A program made the position numbers and the translations under genes. This document shows, one piece after another, positions 54,295 through 62,049 of a stretch of DNA of 64,000 nucleotides (position 1 is its first letter; every line of letters begins with the position of its first letter). The DNA is taken from positions 4,203,501 through 4,267,500 of the forward strand of contig NZ_CP092483.1 in assembly GCF_022429625.1 (NCBI RefSeq), written 5' to 3'. The stretch comes from Devosia lacusdianchii (GTDB lineage Bacteria > Pseudomonadota > Alphaproteobacteria > Rhizobiales > Devosiaceae). A model generated the notes under the pieces. That model made no database searches. It saw only the letters and a program-made list of their open reading frames with translations, and was not told the DNA's origin.

Positions 54295-54624
54295 CTAGTA
54301 CAGCGTGTAGCTGTTGAGGTCGCAGATGTTGATGTTGCTGACCACGATCTCAGTGCCGCCGGTCATTATCATCTTGAAGTCATAGAGGCACGCGGTCGAG
54401 CCGTCGGCGATGATCACCGTGCTCTGATAGCCCGGCGCCAGGGTCTGGTCGGACCCGAGCAGGTCGTGGCTCCAATAACGGTCATTGACTGGCGCGACGT
54501 AAAAATACTGCAACGAGCGAGACGCCGAGTTGATCAGGGTAAAATAGATGTCTTCAGCCATGGTGGGCAGCGTCGTGCCCGCCACTGCCAGGACGGCAAT
54601 ACCGCTTTTGATAATGATGTTCAT
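54295..54624 (-). CDS. Secreted hypothetical protein, 109 aa
   Basis: A signal peptide covers residues 1 to about 23, with a core AVLAVAGTTLPTMA and likely cleavage after Ala. The mature part is beta-rich, with YVAPVNDRYWSHDLLGSD-type sequence near 42-58 and two cysteines (about 79 and 101) that could form a disulphide. The gene has a lower GC content than its neighbours. I recall similar short secreted proteins in Rhizobiales but no function. It lies between dnaK and pabB on the minus strand, in a short AT-richer region. Confidence 0.7.
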   Translation of the reverse strand: MNIIIKSGIAVLAVAGTTLPTMAEDIYFTLINSASRSLQYFYVAPVNDRYWSHDLLGSDQTLAPGYQSTVIIADGSTACLYDFKMIMTGGTEIVVSNINICDLNSYTLY

Positions 54625-54825
54625 TGCTCTTGGGTCCCGATGCCGATGGCCCCGCGCCTGCGGGATTGCGGCTTTCCGACATAGAACGTATCCGACCCCG
54701 CTTCACGGGGTTTCGAGATACCGGTACATCGGGGAATTCTGGCCGGCAGCGACGGCCAGTGGTCGCGATCAATCTCAGCTAGGTTGCGACTTTCCTTTGT
54801 CGCGCCGCCGCCCTAGAAAGCTGCC

Positions 54826-56601
54826 ATGTTCGCCCCCGGCACAGTGCTGCTTCACGATACCCTCGACCCCGGGGGGCAGAACCTGCTGTTCACTGGCCCG
54901 CGCGAAATCCTGGTCGCCCATAATGCCGCCGAGGCAACTGCTGCACTGTCCCGGCTGGAAACGGCGGCCGAGCGCGGCCTGTGGGCGGCCGGATATCTGG
55001 CCTACGAGCTGGGCTTCGTATTCGAGGAGCGGCTGCTGTCCCGGCTGCCCGCGCCCGGCGCAACGCCCCTGCTCTGGCTCGGCCTTTACGACGCCCCCGA
55101 GCGGCTGGACACTGCCGAGGTCGATCACCGCCTGACAGCCGCAGCCGCGGGCTTGGAAGGCCGCGCCGTCGATATCGTGCCGAGCCGCGACTTCGCCAGC
55201 TATGGCACTGCCTTTGACCAGGTCAAAGCGCTGATCGCCGCTGGCGATACCTATCAGGTCAACCTCACCTTCAAGGCGCGCTTTCGTCTCGAAGGCGATC
55301 CGGTGGCGCTCTACCGCGAGCTGGTGCGCAAGCAGCCCGTGGCCTATGGCGCGCTGATCAATACCGGCGAGCATTGGGTGCTATCGCGCTCGCCCGAGCT
55401 GTTCGTCAGCAATGACGCCGGTACGCTGTCGGCCCGGCCGATGAAGGGCACGGCCCCGCGCGGGCGGACGCTGGCCGAGGACGAAGCCGGCCGTGCCGCC
55501 CTGGCGGCGGACGAAAAGAACCGCGCCGAAAACCTGATGATCGTCGACCTGCTGCGCAACGATCTGGGTCGCATCTCCGAAATCGGCTCGGTCAAGGTCA
55601 CAGACCTCTTCACCGTCGAGACCTACAAGACGCTCCACACCATGACCTCGGGCATAACAGCCCAACGCCGCCCGGGGGTGACCACGACCGGCCTGCTTGC
55701 CAATCTCTTCCCCTGTGGTTCAATCACCGGCGCCCCGAAACTGCGCGCCATGGAAATCATCGACGAAGTCGAGACCGGGCCGCGCGGGCTTTATACCGGC
55801 TCGATCGGCTATTTTGCCCCCAATGGCGACCTGGCCCTCAACGTCGCCATTCGCACTGCGGTTATCGACAGCGATGGTCACGGCCAGATTGGTATCGGCG
55901 GCGGTATCGTGGCCGACAGTGTCGCCGAGGACGAGTATCGCGAGGCGCTGCTCAAGATGGCGTTCTTCACCGAACCGGCTGCTCCGGTCACGCTGATCGA
56001 AACCCTGCTCTGGGAACGGGACAAGGGCTATTGGCTGCTTGACCGGCACATGGCACGGCTGGAGCTGTCCGCGCGCTATTTCGAATTGCCCTGCGACCGG
56101 GAAGCCATCACCGCAACGCTTCGCGGCGTCACCATGACGGCCGATCGCATGCGCGTGCGGCTGACTCTTGACGCATCCGGCCCCGCCGTCTCCGCCGTGC
56201 CGCTGCCGGCCAATCCGGCGGTGTTCCGCTTCGCCATCGCCGCCGAACCGCTCGATTCGCAAAGCCGCTGGCTGGCGCACAAGACGACCAATCGCGCCTT
56301 CTACGACGAGCCGCGCCAGCGCGCCCATGCCGAGCTTGGCGTCGATGAGGTGGTGTTCCGCAATGAGCGGGGCGAACTCACCGAAGGTTCGATCACCAAC
56401 CTCTTTGTCGAACGCGACGGCATGCTGCTTACCCCGCCTTTGTCCGCCGGTCTGCTGCCCGGCACGCTGCGGGCCGAGCTCATCGCTACCGGCAAGGCTG
56501 TCGAGCAGCGTTTGACCCTTGCCGATCTCGAAACCGCCGAGGCAATCTGGCTGGGCAATTCGGTGCGCGGCCTGATGCGCGCCGAGTGGATCAAGACCTA
56601 G
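54826..56601 (+). CDS. pabB: Aminodeoxychorismate synthase component I fused to aminodeoxychorismate lyase
   Basis: This 591-residue protein appears to combine two steps of p-aminobenzoate and folate synthesis. Residues 1-375 are a chorismate-binding PabB domain, with GDTYQVNLTFKAR near 140-152, RPMKGTAPRG near 205-214, KNRAENLMIVDLLRNDLGR near 228-246 and CGSITGAPKLRAMEII near 295-310. Residues about 385-591 form a class IV PLP aminotransferase-fold lyase (PabC), with the lysine in LAHKTTNRAFYDEPR near 484 and ELTEGSITNLF near 520-530. The gene is single and followed by pncA. Confidence 0.93.
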   Translation: MFAPGTVLLHDTLDPGGQNLLFTGPREILVAHNAAEATAALSRLETAAERGLWAAGYLAYELGFVFEERLLSRLPAPGATPLLWLGLYDAPERLDTAEVDHRLTAAAAGLEGRAVDIVPSRDFASYGTAFDQVKALIAAGDTYQVNLTFKARFRLEGDPVALYRELVRKQPVAYGALINTGEHWVLSRSPELFVSNDAGTLSARPMKGTAPRGRTLAEDEAGRAALAADEKNRAENLMIVDLLRNDLGRISEIGSVKVTDLFTVETYKTLHTMTSGITAQRRPGVTTTGLLANLFPCGSITGAPKLRAMEIIDEVETGPRGLYTGSIGYFAPNGDLALNVAIRTAVIDSDGHGQIGIGGGIVADSVAEDEYREALLKMAFFTEPAAPVTLIETLLWERDKGYWLLDRHMARLELSARYFELPCDREAITATLRGVTMTADRMRVRLTLDASGPAVSAVPLPANPAVFRFAIAAEPLDSQSRWLAHKTTNRAFYDEPRQRAHAELGVDEVVFRNERGELTEGSITNLFVERDGMLLTPPLSAGLLPGTLRAELIATGKAVEQRLTLADLETAEAIWLGNSVRGLMRAEWIKT

Positions 56602-56612
56602 GAGACAAGCCG

Positions 56613-57248
56613 ATGACGATCGAAATCACCCCGCGGGACGTGCTGGTCGTCGTCGACATGCAGTACGACTTCCTGCCCGGCGGCAACCTTGCGGTAGCCG
56701 GCGGCGATGAGATCGTGCCGCTGATCAACACGCTGGCGCGCCATTTTACCAATGTCGTGTTCACCCAGGACTGGCATCCGGCCGACCACATTTCCTTTGC
56801 CAGCCAGCATCCCGGCAAGGCGCCGTTCGAGACCGTGGAACTGCCCTATGGCACGCAGGTGCTGTGGCCCGACCACTGCGTGTGGAACACGCAAGGCGCG
56901 GCACTGTCAGCCGATCTCGACATTCCCCACGGGCAACTCATTATCCGTAAGGGGTACAACCGGTTGATCGATTCCTATTCCGGCTTCCAGGAAGCCGATC
57001 GCGAAACGCTGACCGGCCTGGCTGGTTATCTCAACGAGCGCGATCTCGGTCGGCTCTATGTGGTGGGCCTCGCCACCGATTTCTGCGTCGGCTGGACCGC
57101 CATCGATGCGGCGGCCGCCGGGTTCGACGTGACCGTGATCGAGGATGCGACGCGGGCCATCGACAATGCGGGAAGTCTCGCCAAGGCCTGGGCCGATATG
57201 GCCGAGGCTGGGGTGGAGCGGGTGATGAGCAAGCAAATTCTGGGGTAG
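56613..57248 (+). CDS. pncA: Nicotinamidase (pyrazinamidase family)
   Basis: PncA deaminates nicotinamide to nicotinate for NAD salvage. The 211 residues show the catalytic Asp in VVDMQYDFLPGG at about 13-24, the zinc-binding DWHPADH at about 52-58, the lysine in IIRKGYN near 112-118 and the nucleophilic Cys in LATDFCVGWTAID near 158-170. The ATG at 56613 has AGGAGAC upstream; the longer frame overlaps pabB. It is likely co-transcribed with the pabB fusion gene. Confidence 0.95.
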   Translation: MTIEITPRDVLVVVDMQYDFLPGGNLAVAGGDEIVPLINTLARHFTNVVFTQDWHPADHISFASQHPGKAPFETVELPYGTQVLWPDHCVWNTQGAALSADLDIPHGQLIIRKGYNRLIDSYSGFQEADRETLTGLAGYLNERDLGRLYVVGLATDFCVGWTAIDAAAAGFDVTVIEDATRAIDNAGSLAKAWADMAEAGVERVMSKQILG

Positions 57249-57275
57249 GCGGGCACCCCTCCCCCGCCCACTGCA

Positions 57276-57305
57276 CGTCATCCTCGGCTTGACCCGAGGG
57301 TGACG
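57276..57305. repeat. Palindromic repeat, family B, copy 3
   Basis: CGTCATCCTCGGCTTGACCC and the complementary CGAGGGTGACG arms match the palindromes at 22614 and 40932. It lies between pncA and grpE. Confidence 0.65.
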
Positions 57306-57343
57306 ATCGAGTGTGTACGGCGTGCAACTCAAGCCCAAACGAA

Positions 57344-57365
57344 AATCCCCGCTTGCGCGGGGATT
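57344..57365 (-). terminator. Terminator of grpE overlapping a parS-like site
   Basis: AATCCCCGC (57344-57352) and GCGGGGATT (57357-57365) form a perfect 9-bp stem with a 4-base loop, followed on the minus strand by TTCG. The last bases of the right arm are shared with GATTCACGTGAAAC. Confidence 0.75.
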
Positions 57366-57375
57366 CACGTGAAAC
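57362..57375. promoter_or_regulatory. parS-like site next to grpE
   Basis: GATTCACGTGAAAC with the perfect TTCACGTGAA core, fused to the terminator hairpin of grpE, 33 kb from the putative origin. Confidence 0.45.
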
Positions 57376-57388
57376 GCTTCGTCGCGTC

Positions 57389-57970
57389 TCAGACGCTCTT
57401 GTCGATTGCCTCGTCCGCCGGAGCGTGGCTCGGGCCGCCCTTGGCGACGCCGACCATGGCGGGGCGCAAAACCCTGTCGCCGATAGCGAAACCGGCCTGC
57501 ACCACCTGCACCACCGTACCTTCCGGCCGGCTCGGATCGGGGACTTCGAACATGGCCTGGTGCTTGTGCGGATCGAATTTCTGGCCCTCGGCCTCGATCG
57601 GCTTGACGCCGTGCTTGGCCAAGAGGCGCTGCATTTCGCGCTCGGTCATCTCGATGCCTTCGATCAGGCTCTTGGTGGTCGCATCGCCATTTTCGCGCGC
57701 TTCCGCCGGCAGCACCATCAGGGCGCGGCTCAGCGCGTCGGTGGCCGAGAGCATGTCGCGGGCAAAGCCGGCAATGGCGTAGCTGCGCGTATCGGCGACG
57801 TCGCGCTCGGTCCGCTTGCGCAAGTTTTCCATCTCGGCAATGGTCCGCAGCACGCGGTCCTTGAGCTCAGCATTCTCAACGCGCAGCGCCTCGACCGGGT
57901 CAACCGCCGGCTGCTCACTGGTGATTTCGACTTCAGGCGTCTCGCCCGAGGCGGCGTTCTCGTCGCTCAT
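57389..57970 (-). CDS. grpE: GrpE nucleotide-exchange factor
   Basis: GrpE releases ADP from DnaK. The roughly 193 residues have an acidic N-terminal part, a long coiled-coil helix (about 40-90) with [20 protein letters not shown] near 50-69, and the C-terminal beta wing with [24 protein letters not shown] sequence and [21 protein letters not shown]. The start [10 protein letters not shown] at 57970 is preferred to the ATG six codons earlier. It lies downstream of hrcA on the same strand. Confidence 0.97.
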   Translation of the reverse strand: MSDENAASGETPEVEITSEQPAVDPVEALRVENAELKDRVLRTIAEMENLRKRTERDVADTRSYAIAGFARDMLSATDALSRALMVLPAEARENGDATTKSLIEGIEMTEREMQRLLAKHGVKPIEAEGQKFDPHKHQAMFEVPDPSRPEGTVVQVVQAGFAIGDRVLRPAMVGVAKGGPSHAPADEAIDKSV

Positions 57971-58109
57971 CATTGTTCTATTCCGCAAAAACCAAAGAAT
58001 TTGCCCCGCATATCGGCCAAACCAGTGTCCTTTTCAAGTCATAGTGCACCGGACCGGCAACGCTCACCGTGACGCCGAGGCCATTGCTCCACCGGCGCCA
58101 AAGGTCAAA

Positions 58110-58143
58110 ATCATCGCTTCCGCGCCATCATCGCTTCCGCGCC
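58110..58143. repeat. 17-bp tandem duplication at the hrcA 3' end
   Basis: ATCATCGCTTCCGCGCC occurs twice in tandem (58110-58126 and 58127-58143), followed by a partial third start. The second unit contains the hrcA stop; the duplication therefore lies at the gene end and does not change HrcA. Confidence 0.8.
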
Positions 58144-59201
58144 ATCATCGCCGTGATCACATTGGCGGTATAGTCCACCACCGGCACGATGCGGGCGTAA
58201 TTGAGTCGGGTCGGCCCGATCACGCCCAGCACGCCCACCACCTTGTCATTGGCATCCTTGTAGGGCGAGAGGATGACCGAGGAGCCCGAAAGCGAGAACA
58301 GCTTGTTCTCCGAACCGATGAAGATGCGCACGCCTTGCGCCTTCTCGGCATCGCCCAGCAGCTCCAGCAGGCCATCCTTGCTTTCGAGCTCGTCGAACAA
58401 TTGCCGCATGCGCAGCAATTCGTCCGATGCCATCGTGTCGTTGATGAGGTTGGCGCGGCCGCGCACGATCACTGTCGGCGCGCTGGTTGCCGAGGCCTGG
58501 CTGAGGGTCGCGATCCCAGCATCCACCAGCTTCTGCGTCAGCTCGTCGAGCTCGGCCCGTTGCTCGGCGCGCTGTTCGGCCAGCACCTTGCGCGCTTCGG
58601 CTATGGTGCGCCCCACCACATGATGGGCCAGGTAATTGCCCGCCTGAGCCAGCGCACTCGCCGTTAGTCCCGGCGGCGTATCCATGATGCGGTTTTCCAC
58701 CTGCCCGTCCTGCCCGACCATGATCGCCATGGCGCGGGTCGAATCGAGCCGCACGAATTCGATGTGGCGCAGGATCATGTCGGCCTTGGTGGCGATCACC
58801 ACGCCAGCGCCCTGGCTCAGGCCGCTGAGCAATTGGCTGGCCTCGGTCAGCACATCCTCGACTTGCCCCTGGCGCTGGCCCTCGATCGATTTGGCGATCT
58901 GGCTGCGTTCGCTTTCGTTGACCGCGCCGACCTCCAGCATGGCGTCGACAAAAAACCGCAAGCCCTCCTGCGTCGGCGCCCGGCCCGCCGAAGTATGCGG
59001 TGCCGCGATGAGCCCCAGATCTTCGAGATCGGCCATGACATTGCGCACCGAAGCCGGCGACAGCCCCGTCTGCAGCATGCGGCTGAGGTCGCGCGAGCCC
59101 ACCGGCGTGCCGGTATCGAGATAGCGTTCCACCAGCCGCCGAAAGATGTCCTGGCTGCGGGCATTGAGCACGCTCAAAAAATCTTCGGGAGGCTTGCTCA
59201 T
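58128..59201 (-). CDS. hrcA: Heat-inducible transcription repressor HrcA
   Basis: HrcA represses groE-type operons by binding CIRCE elements and is kept active by GroEL. The 357 residues start with a winged helix, with RDIFRRLVERYLDTGTPVGSRDL-type sequence at about 15-37 and LSPASVRNVMADLEDLGLI at about 48-66. A GAF-like core follows, and conserved SPYKDANDKVVGVLGVIGPTRLNYAR (short motifs) near 315-340. No CIRCE element was seen in this window, so targets lie elsewhere. It is upstream of grpE and divergent from rph. Confidence 0.96.
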   Translation of the reverse strand: MSKPPEDFLSVLNARSQDIFRRLVERYLDTGTPVGSRDLSRMLQTGLSPASVRNVMADLEDLGLIAAPHTSAGRAPTQEGLRFFVDAMLEVGAVNESERSQIAKSIEGQRQGQVEDVLTEASQLLSGLSQGAGVVIATKADMILRHIEFVRLDSTRAMAIMVGQDGQVENRIMDTPPGLTASALAQAGNYLAHHVVGRTIAEARKVLAEQRAEQRAELDELTQKLVDAGIATLSQASATSAPTVIVRGRANLINDTMASDELLRMRQLFDELESKDGLLELLGDAEKAQGVRIFIGSENKLFSLSGSSVILSPYKDANDKVVGVLGVIGPTRLNYARIVPVVDYTANVITAMMARKR

Positions 59202-59341
59202 GCCGTTTCGATAAAATCGTCCACTTTAACCCTGGCGTCTCATTTAAGCGCATTGCGCCCCTACGCCAAGCCACCGCCGCTTGTGAGCGGGGCTGAGGAG
59301 GGTTAAGAGGCGGTTAATAGAAATTTCCAAGCGGATTCTTG

Positions 59342-60058
59342 ATGCGCCCTTCCGGACGTGAACCCAACCAGATGCGATCAGTGACCATCGAGCGCAACGT
59401 GGCCCAGAAGGCCGAAGGCTCCTGCCTCGTCTCGTTCGGAAATACCAAGGTGTTGGTCACCGCATCGGTCGAAACCAGCCTGCCGGGCTGGCTGCGCGGC
59501 AAGGGCCAGGGCTGGGTCACCGCCGAATATGGCATGCTGCCCCGCGCCACCGGCTCGCGCACCCGTCGTGAAGCCACGGCAGGCAAGCAGTCCGGACGCA
59601 CCCAGGAAATCCAGCGTCTCATCGGCCGCTCGCTCCGCGCCGTGGTCGATATGCAGCTGCTTGGCGAAAACCAGGTGACCATCGATTGCGACGTGCTCGA
59701 AGCCGATGGCGGCACCCGCACCGCTTCAATCACCGGCGCCTATGTGGCGCTGGCCGACGCGATCGCCTGGATGGATGAGCGCAAGCTGACCAAGGGCAAG
59801 GCCCTGCGCGATTCGGTCGCCGCCGTATCCTGCGGCATCTATCGCGGGGCGCCGGTGCTCGATCTCGACTATCTCGAAGACGTCGAAGCCCATACCGACG
59901 CCAACTTCGTCATGACCGGGTCAGGCAAGTTCGTCGAAATCCAGGGCACTGCCGAACAGGCGCCGTTCAGCCGCGACGAGCTCAATGCGCTGATGGAATT
60001 GGCCGAACAGGGCGTTGGCGAATTGACCCTGATGCAACAGGTGGCGCTGCAAGCATGA
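59342..60058 (+). CDS. rph: Ribonuclease PH
   Basis: RNase PH trims tRNA 3' ends phosphorolytically. The 238 residues start [19 protein letters not shown] and show [25 protein letters not shown] (short motifs near 60-85) and [22 protein letters not shown] near 117-138. The ATG at 59342 is preceded by a TTG. Its TGA overlaps the next small ORF. It heads an operon with the small ORF, rdgB and hemW. Confidence 0.97.
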   Translation: MRPSGREPNQMRSVTIERNVAQKAEGSCLVSFGNTKVLVTASVETSLPGWLRGKGQGWVTAEYGMLPRATGSRTRREATAGKQSGRTQEIQRLIGRSLRAVVDMQLLGENQVTIDCDVLEADGGTRTASITGAYVALADAIAWMDERKLTKGKALRDSVAAVSCGIYRGAPVLDLDYLEDVEAHTDANFVMTGSGKFVEIQGTAEQAPFSRDELNALMELAEQGVGELTLMQQVALQA

Positions 60059-60225
60059 TCGGTTGGCTCCTCAAGAAAGTCGCGCGTCAGCCTGCCGCCA
60101 AGCCGGCAGAGCCCGTGCGCTCGGTCCCGGGCGAAAACTGCGCCCTCTGGCATGACGTCGCGCGCGCCCTCGATCAATCGTCCCGCGCTGCCGCGCGCAC
60201 CAAGAGCAAGGGCGTGGCCCGATGA
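60055..60225 (+). CDS. Small basic ORF between rph and rdgB, 56 aa
   Basis: A 56-codon frame starts at an ATG that overlaps the rph stop (ATGA) and ends in a TGA that overlaps the rdgB ATG (ATGA). The product begins [16 protein letters not shown], has a central Cys-Ala-Leu-Trp-His and ends in a basic Ala/Arg/Lys tail; the first seven residues are hydrophobic. Codon use is like its neighbours. The exact stop-start overlaps at both ends make coupled translation likely. No family is recognised. Confidence 0.5.
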   Translation: MIGWLLKKVARQPAAKPAEPVRSVPGENCALWHDVARALDQSSRAAARTKSKGVAR

Positions 60226-60863
60226 GCATCCCTCGGCTCCGCGAAGGCGATCGCCTGGTGCTGGCCACGCATAATGCGGGCAAGCTGAAGGAATTTCAGG
60301 AACTGTTCGAGCCGTTTGGCCTCGAACTGGTTTCGGCTGGCGAACTCGGCCTGCCCGAGCCCGAAGAGACCGGTACTACCTTTGCCGAAAACGCCCGCCT
60401 CAAAGCGCATGCCGCGGCACAGGGCTCCGGCATGCTGGCTCTGAGCGATGATTCCGGCCTCTGCGTCGACGCGCTTAATGGCGAGCCCGGTGTTTACACC
60501 GCCGACTGGGCGGGGGTGCCGCGCGATTTCAACCACGCCATGAAGCGCCTCGAAGATGCGCTGCAGGCTGCCAATGCGACCTCGCCCGGCCAGCGCAAGG
60601 GCTCGTTCAACGCCACGCTCTGCCTCGCCCATCCCGATGGGCGCGACGTGATCTATGCCGGCAAGTGTAATGGCACGCTGGTCTGGCCGCCGCGCGGCGA
60701 TCGCGGCCATGGCTATGATCCGGTCTTCATGCCCGATGGCTATGACATCACATTCGGCCAGATGCCGGCTGAGATGAAGCATTCCTGGTCGCCCGGCGAA
60801 CAGGGACTGAGCCACCGCGCCCGCGCCTTTGCGCTGTTCGTGGAGAACCAGATTGAGCAGTAA
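60222..60863 (+). CDS. rdgB: Non-canonical purine NTP pyrophosphatase (RdgB/HAM1)
   Basis: RdgB hydrolyses dITP and XTP to keep damaged purines out of DNA. The 213 residues have the nucleotide-binding LVLATHNAGKLKEFQELF at about 10-27, EETGTTFAENARLKA near 48-62, LSDDSGLCVDALNGEPGVYT near 75-94 (short motifs) and GHGYDPVFMPDGYD near 162-175. Its ATG overlaps the preceding small ORF and the hemW start lies inside its end. Confidence 0.97.
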   Translation: MSIPRLREGDRLVLATHNAGKLKEFQELFEPFGLELVSAGELGLPEPEETGTTFAENARLKAHAAAQGSGMLALSDDSGLCVDALNGEPGVYTADWAGVPRDFNHAMKRLEDALQAANATSPGQRKGSFNATLCLAHPDGRDVIYAGKCNGTLVWPPRGDRGHGYDPVFMPDGYDITFGQMPAEMKHSWSPGEQGLSHRARAFALFVENQIEQ

Positions 60864-62010
60864 CCCCAACGACATGTTCGGGGTTTACGTGCACTGGCCC
60901 TTCTGCGCGGCCAAGTGCCCCTATTGCGATTTCAACTCCCATGTCCATCGCGGCCCGTTCGACGAGATCGACTATGTCGCCGCCTATGAGCGCGAAATCG
61001 CCACGGCCGCGCAATTGGCGCCGGGCCGCGTGGTGCAATCCATCTTCTTTGGCGGCGGTACGCCCTCGCTGATGAACCCGCAATCGACGGGCCGTATCAT
61101 CGATGCGATCGCCAAGCACTGGACGGTAGAGAAGAACGCCGAAATCACGCTCGAGGCCAACCCGACCAGCGTCGAGGTCGATCGCTTCAAGGGTTACCGC
61201 AGTGCCGGGGTGAACCGCGTGTCGCTGGGCGTGCAATCCCTGCGCGAAGGGCCGCTGGCCGAACTCGGCCGCCGCCATACGGTGGATGAGGCGATCGCCG
61301 CTGTGCGCATCGCGCAGAGCGTTTTCGATCGCAGCAGCTTCGATCTCATCTACGCCCGCCCCAAGCAGACACTCGAGGATTGGGAAGACGAGCTCAAGGA
61401 AGCTTTGTGGATGGCGCGGGGCCATATCAGCCTCTACCAGCTGACCATCGAGCAGGGCACGCGCTATTTCGACCTGCATAAGGCTGGCAAACTGGCCATG
61501 CCCAACGAAGACCTGGCGGCCGATTTCTATGAGCTGACCCAGGAGCTGACGGCGTCGGCCGGGCTGCCGGCCTATGAGATTTCCAACCACGCCCGCCCCG
61601 GCCAGGAGAGCACCCACAACATGCTCTACTGGCGCTATGGCGAATATGCCGGCATCGGCCCGGGCGCCCATGGCCGCTTGATGATCAACAACCAGCGCCA
61701 TGCCACCGCCGCCGAAAAACTGCCCTTCGACTGGCAAAAGCTGGTGAAGACCAAAGGCCACGGCATGGTGGTCGACGATGTGTTGACCTGGGAGGAGCAG
61801 GGCGACGAGTTCCTCGTCATGGGCCTGCGCCTCAAGGAAGGCATTTCGCCGGCACGCTTCACCTCGATTTCCGGGCGGCAGATCAGCAAGACCCAGATCG
61901 AAGCGCTCAAGGGCTATGGCTTCGTCGAAAGCCTGCCCAACGGCAATCTGCGCGTAACCGACAAGGGCTTCCCGGTGCTGGACGCCGTGGTCGCCGACCT
62001 GGCGGCTTAA
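60853..62010 (+). CDS. hemW: HemW-type radical SAM haem chaperone
   Basis: HemW is a radical-SAM-fold protein thought to insert haem rather than make it; it used to be called HemN-like. The 385 residues contain the [4Fe-4S] motif FCAAKCPYCDFNSH (C-x3-C-x2-C) at about 18-31, FFGGGTPSL near 66-74 and GVQSLREGPLAELGRRH near 127-143. The TTG at 60853 overlaps the rdgB end and is preceded by TGGAG; an ATG seven codons on is the alternative. The additional cysteine of true HemN is not seen. Confidence 0.93.
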   Translation: MSSNPNDMFGVYVHWPFCAAKCPYCDFNSHVHRGPFDEIDYVAAYEREIATAAQLAPGRVVQSIFFGGGTPSLMNPQSTGRIIDAIAKHWTVEKNAEITLEANPTSVEVDRFKGYRSAGVNRVSLGVQSLREGPLAELGRRHTVDEAIAAVRIAQSVFDRSSFDLIYARPKQTLEDWEDELKEALWMARGHISLYQLTIEQGTRYFDLHKAGKLAMPNEDLAADFYELTQELTASAGLPAYEISNHARPGQESTHNMLYWRYGEYAGIGPGAHGRLMINNQRHATAAEKLPFDWQKLVKTKGHGMVVDDVLTWEEQGDEFLVMGLRLKEGISPARFTSISGRQISKTQIEALKGYGFVESLPNGNLRVTDKGFPVLDAVVADLAA

Positions 62011-62013
62011 GGC

Positions 62014-62043
62014 TTCTTTACCTCTCCCCCAAAGGGAGAGGTA
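62014..62043. repeat. Short inverted repeat between hemW and the LppC-like gene
   Basis: ACCTCTCCCCCAAAGGGAGAGGT is a self-complementary arm of the family D elements, placed between two convergent genes, and could terminate both. Confidence 0.6.
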
Positions 62044-62049
62044 AGAAAG

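Noticed and set aside
59202..59341. CIRCE element upstream of hrcA
   Set aside because: No TTAGCACTC-N9-GAGTGCTAA-like sequence is present between hrcA and rph.
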